Assembly (NCBI RefSeq): GCF_017829975.1
Contig: NZ_JAEEGA010000002.1
Coordinates: 396,033-460,032, forward strand
DNA from: Vagococcus allomyrinae
Lineage (GTDB): Bacteria > Bacillota > Bacilli > Lactobacillales > Vagococcaceae
DNA length: 64,000 nucleotides
Reading direction: 5' to 3'
Positions 46,230 to 54,441 of this stretch are shown here, in pieces. How positions within the stretch are numbered: position 1 is the stretch's first letter; each line of letters opens with the position of its first letter. A program made the position numbers and the translations under genes. Below the pieces are notes generated by a model. That model ran no database searches and had not been told where the DNA came from. It saw only the letters and a program-made list of their open reading frames with translations.

Positions 46230-46468
46230 AGACGGTAAATCCCATATTGAAAAATCCGAACTCACAAGATAGTGATTCCATCTAGTTGCCAATCATTTCT
46301 GACAAGCATCACAATGGTAATGGACTCGTCACCACCAAAAAAGCTAACCCCTCCCACGGTTTTGGCCTCAAAACCGTGGGAGGGATTGTTGATAAATACA
46401 ATGACACCTTTGATATGGCACATACTGAACGAGAGTTTTCTTTAGTGATACTTATGAGCAACGTTTAA
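46230..46468 (+). pseudogene. Remnant of an AgrC-type GHKL histidine kinase
   Basis: The frame reading NGLVTTKKANPSHGFGLKT, then VGGIVDKYNDTFDMAH, is the G2-box end of a GHKL (AgrC/BlpH-like) ATPase domain, ending in a stop at 46466-46468. Upstream, the same frame is closed by a TAG at 46283-46285. An adjacent frame has a likely N-box piece (LVANHF). The preceding several hundred residues of such a kinase are missing, so this is a decayed gene end. It suggests that a peptide-sensing two-component system was once here, next to the Rgg gene. Confidence 0.7.
46349..46384. repeat. Perfect 16-bp hairpin inside the kinase remnant
   Basis: CCCTCCCACGGTTTTG (46349-46364) and CAAAACCGTGGGAGGG (46369-46384) pair perfectly around GCCT. 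The stem is GC-rich compared with its surroundings and coincides exactly with the codons for the conserved SHGFGLKTVGG segment. Confidence 0.75.
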
Positions 46469-46510
46469 AACTAGCTGTTCTACTGCTAAAAACCTTTAAC
46501 TAACACAAAC

Positions 46511-46558
46511 AGACCTTATCTCGTTACCTAAGAGAGATAAGGTCTGTCGATTTTTTTC
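46511..46558 (+). terminator. Terminator after the kinase remnant
   Basis: AGACCTTATCTC (46511-46522) pairs with GAGATAAGGTCT (46534-46545), followed by GTCGA and seven T. It is a retained terminator for the former kinase operon, and a convergent barrier to the minus-strand gene at 46585. Confidence 0.75.
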
Positions 46559-46584
46559 TATCGTTAGTTTTCAGACAAAGCCTA

Positions 46585-47136
46585 TCACACTGTCTTGTCA
46601 AAGTGGGTTCTTAATAACTTAAGTTGCTCATTGACACTTGTTTCTAATACATGGAGTTCTGTTTGCTTATCTTTGACAAATGAGACGAGTGGCACTGGCT
46701 CTTTAGAGGTAATCACTGCTTTTTCTGCTTTGGGTGGTAAAAAAAAGGCTGATACTCGCGACACTTGGCTTGCTACTCGAAGTTGTTCATCACTTCGAGT
46801 CTGAACCTCTTGCCCTGTGCTAATCGTCGGATCTTTTGCTGTTAACATGTATTGTTGCATCACCTCCGTCGGGTCCTGGCCTGAGTCGGCTGCCGATCTT
46901 AAGCGATCACAAACTTCCAGTGTCTGCATCACTTTTAAAATAATCCCTTGCTGACTTTGCACCGTTTGATTAGCAAGCATCATGCCGCGAAAGGATTGAT
47001 TTAGACTGTCCACTTGTTTCAACAACAAGCGATTAAGCTCTAAAAGGGCGGCATAATTCAACGATAATTCTTGATCTACCAGTTGTTGTTCATAAGAAAA
47101 TGAGGGGTCTGCTGGCTTATTCGGGTCATGGGTCAT
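46585..47136 (-). CDS. Helical protein of unknown function
   Basis: A soluble protein of about 183 residues, rich in Gln, Leu, Ser and Thr, with long amphipathic helices (YEQQLVDQELSLNYAALL, ELNRLLLKQVDSLNQSF). The start at 47136 is chosen for its AGAAGG site 7 bases upstream; the longer frame begins in a poorly coding stretch. There is no signal peptide or membrane segment, and no family is recognised. Coiled-coil tendency suggests a structural or partner-binding role. It appears monocistronic. Confidence 0.55.
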   Translation of the reverse strand: MTHDPNKPADPSFSYEQQLVDQELSLNYAALLELNRLLLKQVDSLNQSFRGMMLANQTVQSQQGIILKVMQTLEVCDRLRSAADSGQDPTEVMQQYMLTAKDPTISTGQEVQTRSDEQLRVASQVSRVSAFFLPPKAEKAVITSKEPVPLVSFVKDKQTELHVLETSVNEQLKLLRTHFDKTV

Positions 47137-47694
47137 GGTATTGCCTTCTTTCTTAATTAAGATAATTACTTGTGTCATACCTGAACAAAAACCACTGACC
47201 AGATCAGCCACTTGTTTCTGAAATTAGCCAACGAAATCGTCCATTAATATAAAATAAATGAACGTACTGGTGGTAATATACCCATCAGATAACCGTTTTC
47301 ATATCTGATGGGTGCTCATGTGACTGCTCATCAATTCTTTTATTTCATACTACAATGTTTCATCAGTTGATGCATTTCTATTTTTTTCACTCAAGTGGAA
47401 AAATAAGAAAAACCCGCAGTAAGACTGCAAAGAAGGAAATGGTTGATGGTGGCTAACTTTCTTCTTAACCAGATAGGGAGAGATAATGACTTATTTGTAT
47501 GGGCAATTAGCTCACTGTCATCGCCCCTTTCATCTTCTCCTTCACTTCACATAATTAACGAACAAAACAATCGACAGAACTCGTAAAAAAGCGAATCCTC
47601 TGTTACCGGAAGATCTGATGAGTAATCAGAAACGGGAGGGCTTTAAGCAGTATATTGTTCTTTGCCATTTAAACACTTATCTTAATTCAACAAA
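47137..47694. other. Intergenic region upstream of the helical protein
   Basis: It contains an imperfect hairpin with ACCCATCAGATA and TATCTGATGGGT arms (about 47279-47313) without a T-run. A tiny frame at 47487 (22 codons, GGGAG upstream) is present but cannot be supported. Promoter signals for the minus-strand gene are not obvious. Confidence 0.35.
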
Positions 47695-47762
47695 AAAGAC
47701 ACATGACTTTTCCAGTTAGCACGACCTTGACCAAGGTCCGTAAAGGAAAAATCACATGTCTT
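47695..47762 (-). terminator. Terminator of the LPxTG protein gene
   Basis: On the minus strand AAGACATGTGATTTTTCC pairs (three mismatches or wobbles) with GGAAAAGTCATGTGTCTT, enclosing an inner palindrome GACCTTGGTCAAGGTC. A TTTTTTG run follows. It lies about 70 bases after the stop. Confidence 0.75.
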
Positions 47763-47830
47763 ATGAGGTTTGTAGCCGATTATGACAAGCTAGTAGCATT
47801 TTAGCTACTAACGGGATTGATTGGATTGGT

Positions 47831-49960
47831 TTACTTTCTATGTTTGAAAAACAAACCAATAGCACCAAGACTTGAGAGAATAGTGGCGAATACCGTAGAG
47901 ATACTTGTTGTCGCCTCACCTGTGGCTGGTAACAGTGAGGCAGCTTTCACCTCAGCTTTAGCGATCGTTTTTTGAACTATCGGATCAACGTTTGACTGTG
48001 ACGCTAAAGGCACGGTTTGCTCTTTCGGTTGTTCTTTTTTCACTGTCTCTGCTTGAGCTTTTTTATAGGTAAAGACGATGGTCTGATTAGTCGAATCAAA
48101 AATACCTTGGGTTCCATCAAGAGCACCTGCTAGGATAAACCCTTCAATTTTCTGTGCGGCAATATTATGAAGATCCCCGACTTTTCCGGTAATAACCGTA
48201 TCTGGATGAATCGTATTGCCATTCTCATCTTGATATTTAATGGTAATCGAAGAAGTCGCTGCTTCATTCGCTTTGTAGGTATAGACAATTGATTGCTCAT
48301 TTGCAGTGAACAGACCACCAGTGGCATCCGTTGTCGCTACTAACGTGTAACCTTCAATGGCTTTCGGCGCAATGGCATGAGCATCGCCAATTTTCCCGGA
48401 AACTGCCTCGCTGATGCTAAGTTGATTACCATTTTCATCTACGTAAGTCACAATGACAGTGCCTGAGCTTTGTTCATTCTTCTTGTACGTATAGGTAATG
48501 ACTTGATTGCTTGTACCAAAAAGACCACCCGTTGGATCAGCCGTTGTCACAAGTGTGTAACCGGCAATTGTTTTGGCTGCCACGTTATGAGCTTCGCCGA
48601 CAATGCCAATATTAACATCAGAAAGAGCCACTGTATTCCCTTGATCATCAACATAATTGACTGTCACTGTAGAGGTGTCTTCCCCTTCCGTGTATAAGCG
48701 TTCTTGCCAAGACATCTCGATCGTTTGGCCAGGAACGAATATGCTAGGAGCTTTTTCATAATAAATGGCGGTGTCCATATTCTCGCCAAGTAAGGTACCG
48801 TTAGCTTGCCCATTAGCAGAAACATAATCATCGCTAGGAACGTTAGAACTAGACACCCAGCGTCCAGCATAAACGTTGCTACCATCAAGTGATTCATTAT
48901 AGAGGGTCAAGTCATCATCGGTGATGTAGATACCACCGTTGCCGATAGCATAAAGTGGAATTCGATCATTTCCATTTAATTCAGTATCCACTTGAACACC
49001 TAAAATAAAATCATTGTACGTATAGGTTCCCACATTATTATAGGTAAGGAAATGTTTAAAGGCCCCATTTAACGTTGTTTGGAGAACTTCAAAAATTTCA
49101 ATTTTGCCGCCTGCATTTTTTTGATCCGTAAAAATAAATTTACGGCCAATCAAGGTATTTCCATTGGTTTCAGCTTGAGTGTAATACGAAACAGTGCTGT
49201 TATCAACACGAATGTATTGTTCTCCATTACTGTCTTGATAGTAATACTTAGATGTACTAGCGCTTCCATGGGAAAAAGAGTAGGTGTTATCGATTCCCGT
49301 CGCGAGATTTTTAATTGTTTGCCCAACTAAGACACCGCCTTTAAAGTGAGAACTAACTTCAAAGTTAACACCGCCACGGCTAAAGTAATTGGTCACAACA
49401 TGTGTTTTGTTAACCTCGGTCCACGTGTCTGTATAAGGCTTTTCTGTTTGTCCTTGATTTGCCGGTGAGATCGGTGCTGCTGCCCCTTGCTCGGTGGCTT
49501 TTTCAACCTCTGAAGTGATCTCTGTATTGCTTACCCCTGCTTCGGCAGTTGCATCAGGTAGCGATTCCTCAGCTTGAGGGACTGCTGGCGTTTGCTCGCC
49601 TAGAGGTGTTTCTTGACTGGTCTCTGGTATAGCAATCTCTTCTGACGGCTCTGTCTTACTTTCTTCGGAAGTTTCTGGTAAAACATTGGCCGGTGGAACG
49701 GTTTCAGTTGTGACCGTTTCTTCTGGATTTTCATGGGGGGAAACTGTTTCTTGCTCAAGGTTAACTTTTGGAACCACTGCCTCTTCGACGACGCTTGCAG
49801 TTTCAGTCTGTCCTTCTTCTGAATGGGCGGCCTCAGCCACTTGAATGGTGGTTGACAATTCTTCAGCAAATACCTCTTGCTCTAGTGAGTGATTAATTGC
49901 CACAACACTTGTCAAAACCATAGTGGAATAACAAATTCTCAAGATAATCTTCTTTTTCAT
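47831..49960 (-). CDS. LPxTG cell-wall-anchored protein with three MucBP repeats
   Basis: A 709-residue surface protein. It begins with a signal peptide (KKKIILRICYSTMVLTSVV, cleavage after VFA near residue 32). Residues about 35-175 are a low-complexity Glu/Thr/Pro-rich stalk. Residues about 178-425 form a beta-rich domain with no recognised family. Three exactly 70-residue MucBP repeats follow at 428-497, 498-567 and 568-637. LPATG (677-681), a hydrophobic helix and HRK end the protein, marking sortase anchoring. It probably binds mucin or host glycans. A strong promoter lies upstream and a terminator downstream, so it is monocistronic. Confidence 0.92.
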   Translation of the reverse strand: MKKKIILRICYSTMVLTSVVAINHSLEQEVFAEELSTTIQVAEAAHSEEGQTETASVVEEAVVPKVNLEQETVSPHENPEETVTTETVPPANVLPETSEESKTEPSEEIAIPETSQETPLGEQTPAVPQAEESLPDATAEAGVSNTEITSEVEKATEQGAAAPISPANQGQTEKPYTDTWTEVNKTHVVTNYFSRGGVNFEVSSHFKGGVLVGQTIKNLATGIDNTYSFSHGSASTSKYYYQDSNGEQYIRVDNSTVSYYTQAETNGNTLIGRKFIFTDQKNAGGKIEIFEVLQTTLNGAFKHFLTYNNVGTYTYNDFILGVQVDTELNGNDRIPLYAIGNGGIYITDDDLTLYNESLDGSNVYAGRWVSSSNVPSDDYVSANGQANGTLLGENMDTAIYYEKAPSIFVPGQTIEMSWQERLYTEGEDTSTVTVNYVDDQGNTVALSDVNIGIVGEAHNVAAKTIAGYTLVTTADPTGGLFGTSNQVITYTYKKNEQSSGTVIVTYVDENGNQLSISEAVSGKIGDAHAIAPKAIEGYTLVATTDATGGLFTANEQSIVYTYKANEAATSSITIKYQDENGNTIHPDTVITGKVGDLHNIAAQKIEGFILAGALDGTQGIFDSTNQTIVFTYKKAQAETVKKEQPKEQTVPLASQSNVDPIVQKTIAKAEVKAASLLPATGEATTSISTVFATILSSLGAIGLFFKHRK

Positions 49961-50002
49961 CTATACTCTCCTTTTTAACGTATGTTTTTCGAACGTATCA
50001 CT

Positions 50003-50031
50003 AGTTTATCGTGACCAATTGACTTTGTCAA
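50003..50031 (-). promoter_or_regulatory. Strong promoter of the LPxTG protein gene
   Basis: Minus strand TTGACA (50031-50026) and TAAACT (50008-50003) are spaced by 17 bases. The -35 is consensus. The transcript would start about 35 bases before the ATG. Confidence 0.75.
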
Positions 50032-50120
50032 CGTTGTTTAGGTTTGTGTGCATTAAAATTAACTAATGACTGCTTTCCCTCGTTCATTACGCTATTTACT
50101 CGATAGCTCTTTTTTATAAC

Positions 50121-50159
50121 AAAGAAAAGTACTAGCTAGGCATTTCTCCAGCTAATACT
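50121..50159 (-). terminator. Terminator downstream of the deoB remnant and GyrI-like gene
   Basis: AGTATTAGCT (minus, 50159-50150) pairs with AGCTAGTACT (50138-50129) with one G-U pair; TTTTCTTTG follows. It probably belonged to the gene now reduced to the remnant at 50177-50290. Confidence 0.7.
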
Positions 50160-50176
50160 TCCCTTAAAATAACGAG

Positions 50177-50290
50177 CTATTTCAAAACTTTTTGTAAAAA
50201 TGAGACACCTGCTGGGCTTTGGACACCAAAGAACTCACCGATGGTTGCAGCAATATCAGCAAAGGTTTCCCATAAACATTTTTTATCTAT
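50177..50290 (-). pseudogene. C-terminal remnant of phosphopentomutase (deoB-like)
   Basis: The minus-strand frame reading WETFADIAATIGEFFGVQS, then PAGVSFLQKVLK and a TAG at 50177-50179, matches the typical end of DeoB (FADIxATIxxxFGVxxPxxGxSFLxxL). The upstream frame has no start and lacks the other ~370 residues. Its own terminator still follows at 50121-50159. It is a decayed 3' end, presumably left after a deletion that joined it to the GyrI-like gene region. Confidence 0.65.
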
Positions 50291-50345
50291 AAAATGGCTA
50301 TGAGGTTACCGTTATTCAGCTAGTGAAATTAGCACGATGCAGTTA

Positions 50346-50857
50346 CTAACTAGTTTTATGGGGATTATATGGACAAAGATAACCAATAGTCCCTTCTTCT
50401 TCTGCAAAATCTAAACTATCTGGATATACTTCAGCGCTCCAACCAAAACTATAATCAGGCGTATAATTATGGGCTTCAATTCCACCAAGCGTTAACTCGT
50501 GAGCGTTGACATTAGCCTCACCATTTTGCAAATTACCATGAATATAGCCTCTCGCAATATTACAAGCAGGTAAATCTCGATATTGCATCCCCTCTGGAAC
50601 TGGGGTGTTTTCACATGCCAATACGCCTGCTATATACTTAAAATGCTGCCATCAAAATCACCCATCCATCCAATGGTGCAGCCTTCAATCACAAGAGGTA
50701 ACTTTTTAAGCTTTTCAACACTGCCATCGTCAAAACTGTCTTCCCAAAGAGCAGGTACAGGATTTTCAACTCCCGCTTCCATGGAATGAGACACCTGACG
50801 TCCAATAATACGAACTTTGGGAATTTTAATAAATTCTATTTTTTCTAAAGTTGCCAT
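50346..50857 (-). pseudogene. GyrI-like small-molecule-binding protein, frameshifted
   Basis: Two frames make one GyrI/AraC-effector-binding-type protein of about 170 residues. The first (from ATG 50857) runs MATLEKIEFIKIPKVRIIGR to MGDFDGSILSI and stops. The second continues as KYIAGVLACENTPVPEGM to the end at 50346. The family reads DFDGSxFKYIAGV, so one T is missing in the TTTT run near 50640-50645. This is either a true null allele or a homopolymer sequencing error. The family binds small ligands or protects gyrase. It stands alone. Confidence 0.75.
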
Positions 50858-51083
50858 AAGACCCTCCTAATTAGACATTTTCCATTCTTCAGACTTCCTC
50901 ATTGGCCATTTCTCCCTCATTTTAACATATGAACCGCATAATAAGAATATAAATAACCTAATATCAGATAATAGATGATATAAACGACTAAAATGTTCAT
51001 TTATATGCCGCTTTACTTATTCTGACTATCACTTCATTTGTGAGCAGTTATTCCCAAACTTAGTTTAAACAGCCAATGCCCTC

Positions 51084-51788
51084 TCATTGATTTATTCTTA
51101 TTCCCAACATTTCCCACGCCATTTGCTTAAAGGCAGCCATAAACACTTTTTCCTTACATAAAGGAAAGATCCTTGAGACATAATAAGTTGTCTCAGAAGA
51201 ACTCTTTGTCAGTTCAGCCAAAATCTCTAATAAGCAATTGGCGATCTCTTGCAAAAATTGACTAGCAACTGGATCTCCTACTTGTTCAAATTTTACTAAA
51301 TCGACAATCCCAACCGGTCTACCGTAGAATAACATGATGGATCGCTGAAGTTCAGCTACCTTCAATTGCTTGATTAATTTTTTTTCGGAAAGGGGCACAA
51401 GAAACTGTTTAGTCTCCTCAATCTGCCCCTCTTTTAGCCTAATACAAGTGACACCTCGATCATCCCAGCGTAGATAATAGCCGACGATCGTGGTTAACAT
51501 ACCTGCTGCTCCACATAAAAGGTGCCACTCACTTGGCTGGTCATCTAAGACCAGAAAATCACTGTTCTGATGAGTGAGTGCCATCATCTCTGATCCCATA
51601 AAAGAAGTGACTTCCTCCCCCTTAAACACCAGTTCAACGGGAAAATCACTTTCTGACAAAGGCCCCATTCTGTCTTTAAGCTCTGCGATTAGGTTATTTT
51701 TCTCGACCTGCTTCATGTCGGCCACTTCACCGATCAAACAAGCGATTCTGACAAACTCCTTGCCCAACACCATGTATAAAAGGTTCAT
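51084..51788 (-). CDS. Unknown protein downstream of the glycyl radical enzyme
   Basis: A protein of about 234 residues without membrane segments or a recognised family. ATG at 51788 is chosen because GGAG lies 8 bases upstream; longer starts fall inside a hairpin. Motifs such as DFLVLDDQPSEWHLLCGAAGM and YYLRWDDRGVTCIRLKEG suggest a globular alpha/beta protein. It follows the radical enzyme by about 60 bases, across a 15-bp hairpin, so it is probably part of the same operon at reduced level. A role in radical-enzyme regulation or maturation is conceivable but unsupported. Confidence 0.5.
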   Translation of the reverse strand: MNLLYMVLGKEFVRIACLIGEVADMKQVEKNNLIAELKDRMGPLSESDFPVELVFKGEEVTSFMGSEMMALTHQNSDFLVLDDQPSEWHLLCGAAGMLTTIVGYYLRWDDRGVTCIRLKEGQIEETKQFLVPLSEKKLIKQLKVAELQRSIMLFYGRPVGIVDLVKFEQVGDPVASQFLQEIANCLLEILAELTKSSSETTYYVSRIFPLCKEKVFMAAFKQMAWEMLGIRINQ

Positions 51789-51804
51789 TTTCATCTCTCC
51801 GATC

Positions 51805-51844
51805 AAAGAGGATGGAACAGCCCTTTGGTTGTTCCATCCTCTTT
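51805..51844 (-). terminator. Perfect hairpin between radical enzyme and next gene
   Basis: AAAGAGGATGGAACA (51805-51819) and TGTTCCATCCTCTTT (51830-51844) pair perfectly over 15 bp. It lies 7 bases past the radical-enzyme stop. The T-run is short (CTTTG), so partial termination or mRNA 3'-end protection is likely. Confidence 0.7.
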
Positions 51845-51850
51845 ACTGTG

Positions 51851-54289
51851 TTAGATGACGTGTTCTGTCCGTTCGATAATGTCATCTTGAGTGGCTCTTG
51901 ATAGGGCGTTAAAAAAGGCTGAATAACCAGCAACCCGAACGATTAAATCACGGTGTTTTTCCGGATGAGTTTGGGCATCTAATAAGGTCTCTCGTGACAC
52001 AACGTTATACTGAATGTGGTACCCTTTCAACCGATTGAAAAAGGTGCGCAACAACATGATCAATTTTTGTTTATCTTCTTCTTTTGCTAAGGTTTGCGGG
52101 TTAACTTTTTGATTGAGCAACACGCCGCCTAAAATCTCTTCTGTCGGCAGTTTGGCCACCGATTTTAAGACAGCTGTCGGTCCGTTTTGATCCATGTTGT
52201 GAGAGGGTGAACAGCCTTCAGCAAGTGGTGTCCAAGCTTTCCGTCCGTCTGGTGTCGCCATTGTGCCCCGACCTTGTCCAACATTGGCAGAGATAGAGGA
52301 GGTGCCAGAATAACGAATGCCTCCAATGGGCCCCCGCCCATAACGCGTATTTGGGTATTTTTTGATCTCATCGATATAGACATCGTAAGCCTTTGTTACC
52401 AACTGATCGACATAGTCATCGTCATTCCCATATTTAGGCACGTCATAAAGGATCTGTTGTTGGATCTCTTGACTGCGTTCGCTTTGCCAATCCGTCATTA
52501 AGGCTTCCCAGAGCTCCCCAGGTGTGACAGTTTGCTCTTCGAAAACCAATTTTTTGATGGCGGCTAATGAGTCTGCTAAATTAGCAATGCCGACTTGTAA
52601 GGCCGAAATAAAATCATAGACTGCCCCACCTTCTTTTAACGTTTTGCCACGACCGATGCAATCATCTGTCAGCGCTGAACATAGCACATCTGGGACTTCC
52701 TTTTCAATTCCCAAATCAATCGCATTTTCGACGATCACGCTCATACGTGTCAGTTCCCGTAGAGTTTTATCCCAAACTTCTGCTAACTCTTCGTAGGATG
52801 TCATTTCTGTAAAGCGTCCGTAGCCCTTTGTAAAACGCTTGTTTGACACAGGATCGACGCCGTCATTCATGGCGATCATGAGAATTTTAGGGAAGTTGAT
52901 GTAGCTCATGCCTGTACAGCGATAGCCCCATTTCCCTGGTACGGCTGTTTCCACACAACCGATGGCACTGTAGTCATACGCGTCTTCTTCGCTAACACCA
53001 TAGTTGATAAATGAGGGAATAATGATCTCATCATTATTAAAGGCCGGCATGCCAAAGCCCAGCTTCATCACTTCAATTGCCTCATCCATAAAGGCTTTAC
53101 TTAATCCTGCATGGTAACGAACAGTTAAGTTAGGCTGGGGTAATTTGGTCTGAGCCACGCTTTTTAGCACTAAGAAAGACAGTTCGTTAACGGCGTCTTT
53201 TTTATCTCTAGTCTGACCACCAATGGTCACATTTTGATACAAGGGGCTGCCTGCACTACTGTATGTGTGAGCCTGACTACGAACCTTATTGACAGTTAAG
53301 GTCTTAATCCACAGGTTAGTCAATAATTCCACTGCTTCCTCTTCTCTCAATCTGCCACTGGCGATATCCCCTTGATAAAACGGCAACATGTATTGGTCAA
53401 AACGTCCATAAGAGAGGGAGTGACCATTGGATTCGATTTGCAAAATCAATTGAATGAACCAGGTAGCTTGAACGGCTTCAGCAAAAGTTTCAGCTGGTTC
53501 ATAAGGGACTTTGGTACAAATTCGACTGATTTCAAGCAATTCCTCACGGCGCTCAGGAGTGGCCGTCTCAGCCATTTCTTTCGCCAACTTCGCATATCGT
53601 TCGGCATAAGTTTTGACTGCCTGAATAACGATTAGCACAGAACGATAGAAATGATATTTTTCAATGCTCTCGGTTGCCGTTAAATCTAGCGCCGCTTTGG
53701 CCTCAAGGGTTCGTTTTTCAAAGGCCTTTAACCCATGTTGCAAGACCTTTTGATAGTTGACTGCTAAATGGGCGTCACCAGAATTCATCTTGCCTTCCAT
53801 TCCAAAAAAGCCCGTTTCCATATACACCTGGACTTCTTCTGGCAATAAAGCCCCGGCCTTGGCTCGTAAATTATTATTTTCCCAAAATGGGGCGATGGCG
53901 CGTAATTGTTCTTTTGTTTCTTCCGTAATATAGAAAACATCCCCGTCACGTTGGTCAAACTTGTCCAACTCGTCGATCACAAATTCAAGGGTATACTCAG
54001 GAAAAATCGGGGCAGCTTTATTCGATGCTGCTTGATTTCCGACAATCAGCGTGTCCTCTTCAATATAGATGGACATTTTTTCTAAAATATTTTTTAGCAT
54101 CAACGCTCGCTTCATGACATTCGGTTGATTTTGATGCTCTTGATAAGCTTCGGTTGTTAACAAAGCCCGTTCAGCGCAAATATAAGGTTTCTTGTCTAAC
54201 ACTGACTCGCGATAATGGTTCATGCGGTTGGTCAGTGAGCCGAAATAGGGTTGATTAGCTGGTTTTTTTTCTGTCAATTGAGTGTCCAT
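51851..54289 (-). CDS. Glycyl radical enzyme, YbiW/PflD group
   Basis: A glycyl radical enzyme of about 812 residues. The active-site thiyl cysteine is in SAIGCVETAVPGKWGYRCTG, and the glycyl radical loop RVAGYSAFF lies 28 residues from the C-terminus. The Gly radical forms there only under anaerobic conditions. From memory, the GCxETAVxGKWGYRCTGMS stretch matches E. coli YbiW/PflD closely. Those enzymes are reported to open 1,5-anhydroglucitol-6-P and 1,5-anhydromannitol-6-P to 1-deoxyfructose-6-P. The start at 54289 is chosen for AAAAGGAG 7 bases upstream. Activase, DeoR repressor and a PTS lie nearby and share an operator. Confidence 0.88.
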   Translation of the reverse strand: MDTQLTEKKPANQPYFGSLTNRMNHYRESVLDKKPYICAERALLTTEAYQEHQNQPNVMKRALMLKNILEKMSIYIEEDTLIVGNQAASNKAAPIFPEYTLEFVIDELDKFDQRDGDVFYITEETKEQLRAIAPFWENNNLRAKAGALLPEEVQVYMETGFFGMEGKMNSGDAHLAVNYQKVLQHGLKAFEKRTLEAKAALDLTATESIEKYHFYRSVLIVIQAVKTYAERYAKLAKEMAETATPERREELLEISRICTKVPYEPAETFAEAVQATWFIQLILQIESNGHSLSYGRFDQYMLPFYQGDIASGRLREEEAVELLTNLWIKTLTVNKVRSQAHTYSSAGSPLYQNVTIGGQTRDKKDAVNELSFLVLKSVAQTKLPQPNLTVRYHAGLSKAFMDEAIEVMKLGFGMPAFNNDEIIIPSFINYGVSEEDAYDYSAIGCVETAVPGKWGYRCTGMSYINFPKILMIAMNDGVDPVSNKRFTKGYGRFTEMTSYEELAEVWDKTLRELTRMSVIVENAIDLGIEKEVPDVLCSALTDDCIGRGKTLKEGGAVYDFISALQVGIANLADSLAAIKKLVFEEQTVTPGELWEALMTDWQSERSQEIQQQILYDVPKYGNDDDYVDQLVTKAYDVYIDEIKKYPNTRYGRGPIGGIRYSGTSSISANVGQGRGTMATPDGRKAWTPLAEGCSPSHNMDQNGPTAVLKSVAKLPTEEILGGVLLNQKVNPQTLAKEEDKQKLIMLLRTFFNRLKGYHIQYNVVSRETLLDAQTHPEKHRDLIVRVAGYSAFFNALSRATQDDIIERTEHVI

Positions 54290-54303
54290 AAGAATTCTCC
54301 TTT

Positions 54304-54377
54304 TCTTCATTCGAAACTATTTATTATTTCTTTCGAAATAAATATAGCATGCTATGGGATAAGGTGTCAAACGAAAC
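54304..54377 (-). promoter_or_regulatory. Promoter of the radical enzyme with three DeoR-type operators
   Basis: Minus-strand TTGACA (54370-54365) and TATATT (54346-54341) are 18 bases apart. GTTTCGTTTGACAC (54377-54364) overlaps the -35. ATTTCGAAAGAAAT (54339-54326) sits at the start site. GTTTCGAATGAAGA (54317-54304) lies by the ribosome binding site. All follow the dyad GTTTC-N4-GAAAC. Confidence 0.65.
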
Positions 54378-54390
54378 TTAACGCATTTTC

Positions 54391-54427
54391 AAAAGAAAAA
54401 AGAAGCTGCACAATCGTGCAACTCCTT
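54391..54427 (-). terminator. Terminator of the deoR gene
   Basis: On the minus strand the hairpin TTGCAC-GATT-GTGCAG is followed by CTTCTTTTTTC. It lies just after the DeoR stop and before the radical-enzyme promoter. Confidence 0.65.
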
Positions 54428-54441
54428 TAAAATTTTTGCTA

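Noticed and set aside
44303-46300. SHP pheromone gene beside the Rgg regulator
   Set aside because: No short divergent hydrophobic peptide of SHP type was found; the nearby 52-codon frame is too long and on the same strand.
46286-46468. An intact 60-residue gene
   Set aside because: The sequence is the end of a GHKL kinase domain with a stop just upstream and a TTG start lacking a ribosome binding site; it is a remnant.
47487-47555. 22-codon frame with GGGAG upstream
   Set aside because: Too short and without further support; could not be distinguished from chance.
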